DNA of 64,000 nt from Saururus chinensis (taxonomy: Eukaryota; Streptophyta; Magnoliopsida; Piperales; Saururaceae). The stretch spans positions 33,584,668-33,648,667 of the forward strand of contig CP141145.1 in NCBI GenBank assembly GCA_035235625.1, in the 5' to 3' direction. The translations under genes and the position numbers were made by a program. Positions within the stretch are counted from its first letter, which is position 1. Each line of letters begins with the position of its first letter. Positions 11,707 through 23,300 of this stretch are shown here, piece after piece. Under the pieces are notes generated by a model. That model did not search any database. It saw only the letters and a list, made by a program, of their open reading frames with translations, and was not told where the DNA came from.

Positions 11707-12362
11707 GCTAAGGTTGTATTCTTTTGTAGGCAGGAATAATAAATATAAAAATATTATTATCCATACAGCTCTTACTATAGAAATAATTAAGTGAGAGAGC
11801 GATGAACAAGGAGTCAATATAGAGACTATGATTGAGAGACATCAATGATGACATGGAATAGCATTGGCAACAAATAATAACAATTTCTCTTTTAAGACAA
11901 ATGCCCTAAAAAAGCCTTAACTAAAGGCAATTCCTACTGGGGATATTTTGCACAAATGACAAATCTATCTCAGTAAAGGCAAAAAGAAACATTAAGAGAG
12001 TAAAGAACATACTTAAGAATTTATGTGGACCGACAAATACTGCCTGCTACTATGGTGTAAAGCCAAAATTTTACTATACTTTGAAAGGATTACAAAAGGA
12101 GAAATGCTAGACACTCTCACATGTGAACTAGTGCCAATAGAAGCCTTAGGGGCTGCTTGAATTGGTGAAAGAGAAAGAAAAAGAATATTTTAAAAATATC
12201 TCATTTTCTGCTGTTTGGTGTAGTAGAAAAAGAGAAATTAGAGTGGAAACTTGAAAAAAAGCCAAAAAAATAGCTCTAGAATTCTTCACCCTTCAACCTT
12301 TCGATTTTGAGAGAAAACTTTCATATCAAAGACTTATCGTTTAATATAACTACTGTTAACCT
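11707..12362. other. Intergenic, no recognised feature
   Basis: AT-rich, no coding signal recognised. Confidence 0.5.
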
Positions 12363-12812
12363 TGATGCCACCACCGCCATTATCACCTTTACTACTACCA
12401 TTATTGTCACTAATATTATTGCTACTACTATTATTATTACTACATCCCCACTACTACTAGTATTACTGCTGCCACTTCCACTACCAGCACTGTCATTGCT
12501 ATCACTGCCACCACATTCACCACCGTTATTACTACTATTGTCGTCACCACCAATGACACTATCACTATTACTATCATCACCAATACTGCTATTGTCATTC
12601 GTTCCCCACCACTATTACTGTCATTGTTAGCGTTATCACCACCATCTCTACTACTACCCTATTATCACCGCCGTCATTACTACTGTCAGAATTGCCACCA
12701 CTACCATCGTCGCCACTACTACTACTACCATTCTCATCACCATTAGTATTGTCATCACTACTACCATTGTCACCATCATCACTATGCTACTTCCACCACT
12801 ACTACCATTAAT
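12363..12812. repeat. Degenerate trinucleotide tract (CAY/ACT-like)
   Basis: About 450 bp built almost entirely of ACC, ACT, ATT, CAC and TCA triplets kept in phase, for example ACTACTACTAGTATTACTGC. It gives a threonine/isoleucine- or leucine/proline-rich open frame in several phases, which is a by-product of composition and not a gene. Looks like an old, expanded and mutated microsatellite. Confidence 0.85.
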
Positions 12813-13316
12813 GAATTCAAATTTCAATTTTTTATGGCATCATTGGTGTAACCAAATACTAATTTTTTTAAAGAATTTTATTATTTTTCTTTCACCTTGA
12901 TTCATTTTTTATTTATCTATCACTTTTTCCCAATTTCCACCGATCCAAATAAAACGCGCTAAGGATCCCAACCTAAGGATACATCACGATTACATATGAT
13001 TGCTACACCTCAACCGCTGACCAGGGAGGAGCCCAATGTAACAATAAGCTCAAACTCTGCTCATTTTTGCCGTTATACATGCGCCTTAAATTGGCCCAGC
13101 CGAAGTCATGAGCTCAATTATGTCCAAAAACTTTCAGCAGAGCCCAATATACACGGGCTGACTGAAAGCCGGGGCAAAATTCCGGCCCATTCGAAATCCC
13201 CGCTACTCTACCCCATTTACCTGTCCGGACCGTCCGGTCGTCACTGGTTTGAGTAGGGTTTTGGGAGCTGCAACTTGGTTGTTGTCACAGTTGTCCTCTC
13301 CAGCGAAGGGCCGGAG
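12813..13316 (+). promoter_or_regulatory. Upstream region of SLOW GREEN 1
   Basis: About 500 bp between the triplet tract and the SG1 start. Composition rises in GC from about 13000. No single convincing TATA box was identified. Confidence 0.4.
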
Positions 13317-14387
13317 ATGGAATCCCTGGGCATCACAACTCCCTCCTATTCCCCTCTCTGCTTCTCCCGCCCCATTTCCTCTTCCTGGAGGCAACGTCCC
13401 CTTTCGTCGCCGGCGCCGTTCATCTCCCTTCCCAGTTATGGGCTCCCAATTTCCACCTCCAAACCCGGTTACCCCACTGCAAAACCCTTCCTCAGACCTC
13501 TCTCCCGTTCCCTTCATAAACCCGTTATCCCGCAAGACCCAATTCCCAAGTCCCCGTCGCCCCAATCCCACCTATCCTCACTCTTTCGTCCCGTTACCGT
13601 CTCTCTCGTCGTCGCCGTTTCCCTTCTCTTTGCTCGATTTCAAATTCCGGCTTTTGCTATCCCTACCCCTCCCAGTGCCACCGTCGAGCCCGCCAAGGAG
13701 GATTCGGTTTCCGACGAGGAGAAGGAGAGGACATTTGAGGAGTATTCGGACTCGCACCCAGAAGATGTCGCCGGCCTCAAAGCCCTCATGGAAGTCAAAA
13801 TCAAGCGACAGAAGGTCCAGGAGGCCATTGACGTCCTGGACCGGCTGATCCTCCTCCAGCCCAGTGAGAAGGAGTGGCCGCTCCTTCGTGCACACCTCTT
13901 CCTCTACTCCGGCGAGGTCGACGCGGCCATTTCCTTATTCGAGGACATCGTCTCCACCGACCCATTTCGCATCGAAGCTTATCACGGCCTTGCGATGGCG
14001 ACTTCGCAATCGGATCCCGACAAGCTGGAGACCCTGCTGAAGAGGATTCAGCCGGTCATGGAGAAGTGCAAAAAGGAGAAGAAAGAGGATTTGAGAGATT
14101 TTAAGCTATTGGTGGCGCAAATTAAGGTGATTGAAGGGAAATACGAGGAGGCTTTGGGTCTCTACAAGGAGCTTGTGAAGGAGGATCCCAGGGATTTCCG
14201 ACCGTATCTGTGCCAGGGAATAATCTATACTTTAATGAGGAAGCTGGACGAGGCGGAAAAGCAGTTTGAGAAGTACAAGAGGCTTGTACCCAAGGGACAC
14301 CCCTATGCACGATATTTCGAGGACAGTGTGCTCGCAACGAAGGTTTTCTCGCAGTTGAGAGAAAATGAAAAACCGGGCTCAAAGTGA
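13317..14387 (+). CDS. SG1: SLOW GREEN 1-like chloroplast TPR protein
   Basis: A single exon of 356 residues starting at the ATG at 13317 (MESLGITTPS). The open frame extends upstream but without another ATG. Residues 1 to about 75 are rich in Ser, Pro and Arg with few acids, as in a chloroplast transit peptide. A hydrophobic segment (VTVSLVVAVSLLFARF) lies at about 93-108. From about 140 the protein is helical with TPR-like units: EALKALMEV-type start at 152-180, WPLLRAHLFLYSGEVDAAISLFEDI near 187-211, and a clear TPR at 264-320. SG1 proteins in Arabidopsis are needed for chloroplast development, probably as scaffolds in the envelope or thylakoid; this role is known of the family, not shown here. 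The conserved blocks IDVLDRLI and DPFRIEAYHGL match the family well. Confidence 0.92.
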   Translation: MESLGITTPSYSPLCFSRPISSSWRQRPLSSPAPFISLPSYGLPISTSKPGYPTAKPFLRPLSRSLHKPVIPQDPIPKSPSPQSHLSSLFRPVTVSLVVAVSLLFARFQIPAFAIPTPPSATVEPAKEDSVSDEEKERTFEEYSDSHPEDVAGLKALMEVKIKRQKVQEAIDVLDRLILLQPSEKEWPLLRAHLFLYSGEVDAAISLFEDIVSTDPFRIEAYHGLAMATSQSDPDKLETLLKRIQPVMEKCKKEKKEDLRDFKLLVAQIKVIEGKYEEALGLYKELVKEDPRDFRPYLCQGIIYTLMRKLDEAEKQFEKYKRLVPKGHPYARYFEDSVLATKVFSQLRENEKPGSK

Positions 14388-16045
14388 TGATGTGATATGA
14401 TGTATAATGCGGTAATTCATTTTTCTCTATGATCTTTCCTGGGTAACTTTGCTTTCCCCCATAATGTAGTTGACAATTTGCCAGTTTTTGGTTTATCTGG
14501 TGATGACATGGAGGTAGATAATTAGTTGGAGATCTCGTGCTTTGTAATTTCATACAATTGATATAGACTAGTGGATATTTGAGTAGCTGAGTGAAAGTTG
14601 TTCATTGATTGATATTTTTTTATATCTGCTGTTAATAAGCTTTCAGAATTGCAAGTCAAATTGTAATGCATTAGTGTTTATGCCGTTTATGATTTTTGCG
14701 CTGGATATCTCTAAAAGCGTGAATGAAGTCATCTCCGCACATGAATAGGCTGCTATGTAATTAAACTGTAACTTTTCTGTCTTATAGATAATTATTTTGA
14801 ATATCAAATTTTAATAATCAGTTTGCATGGCTATGGGTATTAGATGCCAATTAGGTGTGCTACAGTATGTTCCAACTTGCAAGATATTGTGCATTGACTT
14901 TCTTTTCTGTTCTGTCATTAAGTGCCTTGCCATATTAGTATACTTGTGAAAACAGCATATGTTACAAATGTATAGCGGCTAATATGTGGCCAAATTTTAT
15001 ATCTAAATTGCACGTACGATTAGACCAGATATGAACTTGGAACATGTTGTGAGGCATTGAATGAAGTGACAGCTCCTAGTTTGCTAAGAAAACCTTTCAT
15101 TGAGTGTTGATTCCAAGTGATCACTTGTTTGGTTTTAACTGAACTGGCTTAATAATTGCTGCAGAGGGAGCCAAAATCTAAGCAGTGCTCTTTGTTGCCA
15201 TAATAATGACCTGGTAATTTGTGATATTTGTAACCATATTTCGGGCCATGAAGTCTTTATGAAGAGGGAAAAAGCTTAATAGTGAAAGACATTATAAAGT
15301 TTAATACTTTGCGGATTCATATTGATAAAAGATATGTACTTCCGTGTAGAAACTCAGTTATGAATTATGATACATGAACTTGAATATCTCTTAGAATCAT
15401 AAGGAATAAATTTTCTGTGAATTTAAAACTCCAACCTCAAAAATCTAATTACTGTTACATTTTACTTCTTTAACTTTAGACCTTCTAAAAGAAAAGCAGA
15501 TGTGATTTTTGTCTAATATTCTTTAGTCACGCCGTCACGGTGTAACAAACTGTTACATAAAATTATATTATGACACTTCATTAAAAAATGAAGCCAGAGT
15601 TTACTTGATAGTTTACTTCATTAAAGAATGAAGTCGGAGTTTACTCAGTTATGGGAACCTGGTATTGCAAAGGATCAGGATGTTGAATGATCACCTTGCT
15701 CAGGCTCAATGTTTCGTTTCTGTTTGCTGACCTAGGTTTTTCATATGTGTGGAGAGCCAAGGCACTCTTCCTATTGAACAGTTTTTGCGAGGGAAACATA
15801 TAAAAAGGTTGAACACAGAAACCGTCATGATTAGCTGGGCCTTCATACACTGGTAATCAACGCCATTTCTGGTTTAGGTTGTAATTTATATTTGACTGCA
15901 ATTGACGAACTGATATTGGGTAATAATAGCCAGTGAAGTTTGTCATTTTACATATTGGGTGGTAATGGGAAAAGCTAACACTTGTTCTTTTTAAATATTG
16001 AATAGTTGTTCCAGCACTTTTTTTCGGCACATCAGCTTTTGTACA
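14388..16045. other. 3' region of SG1 and intergenic DNA
   Basis: No further gene seen. A short direct repeat (TTTACTTCATTAAAAAATGA versus TTTACTTCATTAAAGAATGA) lies at about 15575-15645. Confidence 0.5.
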
Positions 16046-16261
16046 TATCCCTCCTTCTTACATTAATAGCTCTATTAGGCAAAAATGTTTATTTCATATT
16101 AATAACTTCATTTTGTTTAATTTAAGTAGTTTAAGTAGTTGGGTACTTAAAAAAAAGAGTATTATAAGGTTATTTTTCTTTTTCTTAGATGTGGATTTCA
16201 CCATTCAGTAAAAATTACTATTGTTTTAAATGTAACTATTAATATTAGGTGGATGGAGTAT
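16046..16261. mobile_element. Stowaway-like MITE, ~215 bp, full length
   Basis: Left end TATCCCTCCTTCTTACATTA and right end (inverted) TACTCCATCCACCTAATATT form terminal repeats with the ATTAATAGYT core. The interior (CTTTTTCTTAGATGTGGATT) is shared with a split copy whose halves are at 29274-29344 and 34392-34495. Confidence 0.72.
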
Positions 16262-17454
16262 ATATTTAAGCCTAACCAGCTCTGAGTGAGTTGGTTTGCT
16301 GTCGTGTGCTTTGGGTTAATAGGAGATGGACCAGGCTTGAAATTTGGGGTACGCACATAAATGTAGAATATGCCTTCTTTGGGTGGCAGTTGCGTGTATT
16401 GGACAAGACACGCAGAACTGATGCTAACCAGGTGCATTGGTGGATCATCAAATATGAAATAATTGTCCAGCACTGGCGAACACCTGGATGAACGGGCAAC
16501 TAGATTTTCTTGGGACGGCAGCGTGCGAGGAGTACTGAATCTTAGTGAGTTTCCTTTGGCCGTTGGAGCCTCTTATATCTCAGGAAATGTTCCAAATTAA
16601 TTCAACAATTAAGCCCTTCTGTCTGGCATGATGAGAACGGAAAGACTACACCAGCTTTACGGAGAGTAGCTGGGATCATTTCCAAACCTTATATTCTGCT
16701 TGGATATGTGTTTTTTGGGTCTCCTGCAATAAGTGTAAGGATGGTGTAATATGCAGGAATAATTCTGTTCGTCCGAATAACTTCTCATGAGTGTTTAAAC
16801 AATGGCTCACTTGGGCAGCTCTACTGCTGTAGTTTTTCCTGGTATTGACGCGTGAAGTTCAAAGACATTTAAAAGTTTTAGAACATCTTGTCTAAAATGG
16901 AATCCTTCATCCTTTGTCAAAAAATAAAATAAAATCTGGGTTTATTTTGTGTAAGACTTTTGGACCTAAATGATGTGCCTGTCAGGCTTTTGGGCGGTTG
17001 GTCTATTAGGATAACTTTGTAGCCCTCCTCTTCAATCTCAGATCAAAGAGCTTTAATCTGATGGAGCTGGTTTTGGGTGGAAAATGCGCATCTCTTAATA
17101 AGTGTGGCTGATCCCAAAACCAGATGTATGAAAGCGCGTATTTGTCAAAGTGCCCATTATTCAATAAAAATCACTATAATTTTGAATAAAGCCCCAATGG
17201 CATGCTTCATGGCGCATGCAGGTCCTATGCCTTCGTGACCATAAATGATTGGCGGTCCTCAGCACAAGCGTAGGTAACATTCGACATTTGAACCGGTCTG
17301 ATACCAACTATCGAAGCATTAACATAGGTTAACGTGAAGTCAACAAAAAGAGGATCGAGGTAAATGCCATCCACCCATCCTTATTAGCGCTCATTATATA
17401 TTTCTCCTACTTTTCAACAATCAGATGAAGCAACTTATTTTTTTATAAAGAGTA
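16262..17454. other. Intergenic; possible LTR remnant near 17260-17300
   Basis: At 17266-17278 the sequence GTCTGATACCAAC is the complement of a tRNA-Met-type primer-binding site, next to TATCGAAGC. This may mark the edge of an old retroelement on the minus strand, but no coding domains support it. Nothing else is recognised. Confidence 0.3.
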
Positions 17455-17566
17455 TAATGCATTTTGTTTTTATATTAATAACTCTATTTAATTTTTAAAA
17501 TAAATTAATATTAATTTATTTTAAAAAAATTAAATAAAGCTATTTATATAAAAACGGAGGGAGTAT
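17455..17566. mobile_element. Stowaway-like MITE
   Basis: A palindrome centred near 17510: TATTAATAACTCTATTTAAT mirrored by ATTAAATAAAGCTATTTATA, ending CGGAGGGAGTA. Same family as 8866-8965. Confidence 0.75.
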
Positions 17567-18369
17567 CATAGAAGGAAGATGAAGGGGATTTAAAAGTGGT
17601 GGGTTGCATAGCCCTAACTCTACTTGCAAACAAGGCAACTTAACTCATGGGTGCCAAATTTCTTCAACTTTCAGATGTTCTTATACCAGAAGAGTGAAGC
17701 ATTGATGGTATCAGAGTCCTCCAACCTCACACTGAGAACCAATTAACCTTTCACGAACCATGATTACCTAATTTACTTATCCTATCTGAAAAGGGCTGAC
17801 TTCTATCTTTGTTATGAAGAGCCATAACACGTGCACTTAGTAGCAACTACTGCTAATGAATATCAGTTGGTTGGAGCCCGGACGCCATCAAATATGGACC
17901 CTGCAGTCTGCAACCGCTTCTATTAAAAGATCAATACGCCAACGGCCCTACGGTTGTTTTCATCGCAAGGGCCAGGGGGTTCACTTGTTACATTTGATGC
18001 ATTGTGTGCCACATAAAATTAGGCTAATTAGCGATGCCACTTAGGTCAAAAATTTTTAAAAATCCGACCCTATCTTATTGGTCTAGAGTTGGATTTGACA
18101 TTTGTAACTGTATAATTGGGTTGGATTGAGTTTGGGTTTCAGCTGACTGGAACTTACCCCGACTTGGTTTAAGCTATAACTAAAAAAAACTTGACTACTT
18201 GTTTTAATGAGTGATTGGCAATCACTAATTCACTATTTAGAGCAAGTTGCTTTAACTCATTTGTTTTTTAGAAAAATATTGAAAAATAATTTTTTATAAA
18301 CTAAGTTGAGTCAACTTAAGATAGGTTTGGCCGAATCAGGTTTAGACTTGGTTTTGATGCATGTCACAT
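17567..18369. other. Intergenic; PBS-like motif at 17704
   Basis: TGATGGTATCAGAGTCC at 17703-17719 resembles a plus-strand tRNA-Met primer-binding site, but there is no recognisable LTR or gag beside it. Some CGGGTT/GGTTT-rich sequence at 18050-18170 resembles the interior of hAT-like MITEs. Confidence 0.3.
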
Positions 18370-18565
18370 TTGTTAATATAATATTGGGGAAGTATTTTAA
18401 TATCTATATTAACAATGTATATAAGTGTAAAGAATAAAAGTGAGTCCTTAATATTTGAGATTGTTGATGCACACGCTAACATGTGCTTGCTTGAGCATTG
18501 TCGATCTCAAATATAAAGGGCCATGATGCATGCCGTAAGCTCGGCTCATTATCAATTAAGAGCAC
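18370..18565. mobile_element. MITE of the 'GAAGC-ATTTT / CTCATTATCAAT' family
   Basis: Left GGGGAAGTATTTTAATATCT and right CGGCTCATTATCAATTAAGA flank an interior with the mirror motif GATTGTTGATGCACACGCTA / CATTGTCGATCTCAAATAT. Same organisation as the better copies at 48878-49099 and 49388-49612. Confidence 0.6.
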
Positions 18566-18867
18566 TACGAGCAATTTTAATGAAAGATGTCAAATTGAGC
18601 GGTTAGAGACACAAAAGTGGCTCATGCATATATCCATGTGACAATTTAACAATACATTAACTTCAACCATAAATGTTATTTAAAAAAAGACAAAAAAAAA
18701 GATAAGATAGAATGGTAGCATTAAAAAAAGGTGAAAATTGGAAAAAATATGTCCCATAAATGGCGCCCTGACTTGGTGTGTTATTTCTATATTGGAAATG
18801 ATGCCCTGGTCGAAAATGATGGGGCACTATTTCTTTTGCAATTTTTGGCTACATAAGATGTGGCGGA

Positions 18868-19075
18868 GGGAAGAATTTTTTATACTCCTCTTTAATAATT
18901 AATAATGACCCTAGTGTAAGTTACGTATAGGGAATTAATGATTCGCAAGATCAATAGTATATTGATGTTAATGTGCATCAATATGTGCATTATTGATAGT
19001 AAATATCAACGACTTCCTGCGTAATTTATATTTGGCTCGTTATGAGGAGAGGAGCATGAAAAGCTCTTAGCAGCG
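18868..19075. mobile_element. MITE of the same family
   Basis: Starts GGAAGAATTTTTTATACTCC, ends GGAGCATGAAAAGCTCTTAG. The centre holds the inverted pair ATTGATGTTAATGTGCATCA / TATGTGCATTATTGATA. Confidence 0.62.
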
Positions 19076-20358
19076 GAGATACTCTAAAAATCCTCCCCTT
19101 GTTTGGCGTGGTCGACGGCAACCCTTTACCTCACGCAAAGGTGGGCTTGATTTGGACAATTCACGTGTTGGGTCGAAGCCGGAATACATTTGCTCCTAAG
19201 AAGAATTAACTCTCTACCCAACCCTATGGCTAGGACCATTTCCCACGAGGGGCGCAAGGGTGAGACGAGGGAGGGGTCCACGTCAAAATGTGCCACTTGC
19301 TTTTGGTTAGTGAGAGGTGTCATAAGGAGTGTGACTCACGATCCACACACTTGCCTATGTCCAAACTTCTCTGAAATTGGAACTGGTTTGTGCCTGCTGT
19401 GTGGTGGTGGGAGGTTTTAGCAACCAATTTACTATGCCCCTGATGGTGGCCCATCCTCATCAATGTGGCACTCGATTTTGTCCAACCGATTTAATTCTCG
19501 TCTTTATGCGGGCCCAAGTAAAATTCCATTTTTTTTATCCACTCCAGCTCTGAAATTGCTGGGCTGTTTAGACAGAGATTTTAGGCAAATTCTGCAAATC
19601 TCTCTTGAATTCCGGCAAAATTGAAGATTCGCACAAAAAAATTAACATAATCTAATCTGCGCCGTTGGAGCTGAATTCGAATATGCATAATCAATAAATC
19701 CAACCTAGGATTCGTTATCCAAACCGGCAGAACGAACATGACTTTTGTACACTAAGAGGGCCCATATAAGAGAATGTGAGCCCAAATTCCGTGGCCCACT
19801 CTCTTTTCAACGGCCGTCCCTTCTCTTACTTTCGTTATTTCGCAGGGCCCACAAGCATCAAAAAGTCCCCCTTTCCGTTATTTTGATACCATTTGCTCTA
19901 GGCATGTTCCACTGACCGCGCTCGTACGCTTGGTCCCAGAAGATCCCATGATCAGAGGGCCTCGCATGCCATTTCCATCCCTGGGCCCACCAATCAGGCC
20001 CAGCCCACAAAACAGGCGGGCCTCCGATTTCCATTTTATTTTCGAAAGTTCAAAAAGAGGGAAGAGGGATCCCGACTGTGCGTGGAGACGGGAATCGGCG
20101 TCGACACGAGGGACGTCATGTCATTAATGACCCGCCGTTGGCTGTCACCACCGATTTTGAAATAAAAGGCGAAAAAAGGCCTCCCTCACGCCTTCGGCCT
20201 TCCCCCCCAGCTTCCCCTCTTCCGCATTTCTCTCCGGCTTTGTTTGCTTCGTTTGCGTCCATGGATTCGAGCTCGCCTTTCGCTGTTTCCTATCCGGCGC
20301 CGGCGCCAGCGCCGAGCTTGCCCGAGGAGCTGCGGCTTGTTTGATTTCTCCAGGGGAG
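19076..20358 (+). promoter_or_regulatory. Upstream and probable 5' UTR region of the TRM-like gene
   Basis: No competing gene is recognised. GC rises strongly from about 19900, and CT-rich leader-like sequence precedes the ATG at 20359. An upstream ATG at 20260 opens a frame that ends at 20344, before the main start, so a short upstream ORF is possible. Confidence 0.45.
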
Positions 20359-23300
20359 ATGGACAGGTCGCTTCAGTTGAGGTCCTCGCGCAGCAAAGGG
20401 AAGCCGAGCCTCGGATCTGCTGCGACTGGGGCTCGGGTTCCGGTTCTGAAGGAGAGGGCTCCAGTGGAAGAAGGTCATTTTGTCATGCAACATTTTCTTT
20501 TCTGTTGTTTTCGCTTGCAGCGTAATTATAATTAGTTGCTAACTACAAGTTTTTTTTTGTTTTTGTTGTTGTTGTTATTGCTGAACCGAGCTAGTAATAC
20601 ATGTTCCTTGATCAATGTTGAATGCTGGAGCTTTACAGTAATGAGGAGGTGGATTAGTGAATGTTATGAAGTGTGGTCTTCTAAGCATTAAACGATCTTT
20701 CTGCATTTTGAATTCAAATGGTCTCAGATCTTTGAAAATTCGTGTTTCGCTTCCTAATCAGAAATTTGCAATAATTTCGAATTCATTTTTTCGAATGCTT
20801 CTTTGACTGAATGGGAGGCTGCTACTTGTACTTTTGGTTCACTAGAAGTTTAGAATTGTGACTCGTGGTTATGTTTTTTTTTTGCGAAGGACGATATGGT
20901 AATCATCTAATGATGTACACTCGTTTCATTTCTATATAGAATAACTTAATTATTTTCCTTGTCTGTCATTAATTTATTTAGGATCAAGTTTCTGCACCTT
21001 CGTTTTGAAATATCAAGGATAAGGGGACGGAAAAGAATTATTTCCAGCTGAGTTAATGCTCTTGATTTTTTTTGTACACGGGTTAATGCTCTAGATGTTT
21101 CATCTGTGATTGCGTAAGACTTTTTTTTGGGGTTGACGGAATTTGATTTTTTATTTTTTCAATGACAAAAAGGGCGACATCCATCCGACATGACAATGCA
21201 TTCTGATTTCATATCTTAGAATTCCTTATTTCATATATATGAATTGATTTATCTGGTGACGTTTATTCTTCTCTTTTGATGGGGTTCTGAAAAAGAAGTT
21301 CATTTTCTGTGTTTCTTCTATGGGTAGGCTTTGAATTGTTTTTTCAATGCTATGGCAGAATGACTGCTATTCATGACATCTTCCCCTGTCTAATCTAAAT
21401 TTCATATACTAATATTGAAATAATTGTTATCAGAAAATTACCTGGCAGTAAAACGATTGAATTCCGCGAAGATGGTGGTGGGCTCTATTGGTAGTGATTC
21501 AACTGAGAAAAATTTTGTAAGCTTCTATTCTTTGGTTGTATACATGTACATTTCTTTACTTACTAAACAAAATATCTCTTATGCCAGGTAGTTGGTCAGT
21601 TATGAAATAATATAGTCTAATTGTCAGTTTTTTTTATAAATCAAGGTGAAGGCCCCATTAGCTGCTGAAATATTCATCCCTTACTTTTTGTTTGTTTTTG
21701 CTGTCCACTGTCCATGGTAGCATTGATAAATTTTCTCTAACATTTTTTTTCTTTTTTTTCCCCATGTTTATAGCATCCTTCCAAGGTAAGTCGTAAATCT
21801 TTGAAGGAAGGCATTGCCACACCCATGAAAACTTTGCTTGCTGAGGAGATGTCAAAAGACAAAGAAAGGAGGCAGTCACCTGGTGTTGTTGCAAAGTTGA
21901 TGGGCCTTGAACCACTTCCCACTCAGCATCAAACCCATAAACAGAAAAGAAGGCTTTCAGAAAACTACAACCGAAAAACCATGTTTGAATTACAGGAGAA
22001 TCATTACGCATACAGGGAGCATGTATTTCCCAAAAACAAAATTTCACAGGATCTGGAACAAGTTAAAGATATCCATGAAGTCCTGCAAGCACCAAAAGTT
22101 GAAAAAGGTATGTCTATTCCATCTCAAAAAGAAACTACGAGGTCAAGGTTAAATGTCGAAAGGGAAGCTTATATCCGGCAGAAGATAATGGATGCAAAAT
22201 GTCTATCAATTGACAAAAACTGTCACCATTCCAAAGATTTTCATGACGCTTTGGAAGTCTTAGAATCCAATAAAGACCTCTTTCTGAAGATTCTTCAGGA
22301 ACCAGATTCTTTGTTTATGAAGCATCTCCACGATATGCGAAGTCCAGCTTCATCTGCCCACATAAAAGTTCTTAAATCGTCAAAAGCGTCAATGCAAGGA
22401 AAGAGTAAGATCTGCTCTAATAGGGAAGTTAGGACTAAGGAAATGCAGATGGAAAAGCCTGCTGTTTGTCCATCACATAAGCTTTTGAACTTGCAGCATG
22501 AGGTGAAGACTGTGTCTGACCTTCCTACAGAGATTGTTGTTTTGAAGCCAAATTTTGGGAGAGCACAGGCTTTGGGTGGGGTTGTCCCTATGCCAAACTT
22601 TTTACCAAGTTCTTATGTTACTTATAGAAGGCATAGAGAAACTCAAAGGTCCGGTAAAGGAGATTCCTTACCCGAGGAAAAGAGTAGAATGAAGGTAACT
22701 CAAAATGTGGAACATGCAAAGCAGAGGCAGAAAGGTTCCAGAGAAATTGCCAGAGAAATTACTCACCAAATGCGACTCAGTGCTGGTACTGATTCTGTAA
22801 GTAACATTTCAACCATGGGCAGGAAAGGGTCTTCTTCATACGAAAGGTCGTGTACACCCTCTAATGCAGAGTTCCTAAGTGATCATAAGGCTTTCAAAAA
22901 GTCAACTTCTAGCCATTGTCAGAATCAGGGTGCCAGCTGTACACCCTCGTCATCTCGTTTGACAGAGTCATACGTAAGTAAAGAAGCCAAGAGGCGCCTT
23001 TCTGAGCGCTGGAAGATGACTCGCACATCTCAAGAAGCAAGTGTTCATAAGGGAGTAAATACCTTGGGTGAAATGCTTGCCCTTGACAACAGAATAACCA
23101 GGCATGCATCTTCAGATTCCATGATTGTGCAGGCTGGCTCAAGTGACAGATCGATGGGAAGATGGCCTAGTCCACTTGGTATAAGTAGTAGAGATGGATG
23201 GAAGGATGTATCCTCTTGTAATTTAAAAAGGTCAAGATCTCTTCCTGCGTCATCTACACTCGATGAGAACTTGAATATGAGTGGTGGATGTGAAGCTCAA

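Noticed and set aside
12307-12630. 107-codon Thr/Ile/Leu/Pro-rich open frame
   Set aside because: By-product of the trinucleotide tract; open in more than one phase.
17260-17720. Two primer-binding-like motifs facing each other
   Set aside because: No LTR ends, gag or pol sequence supports an element; the motifs are short enough to be chance.
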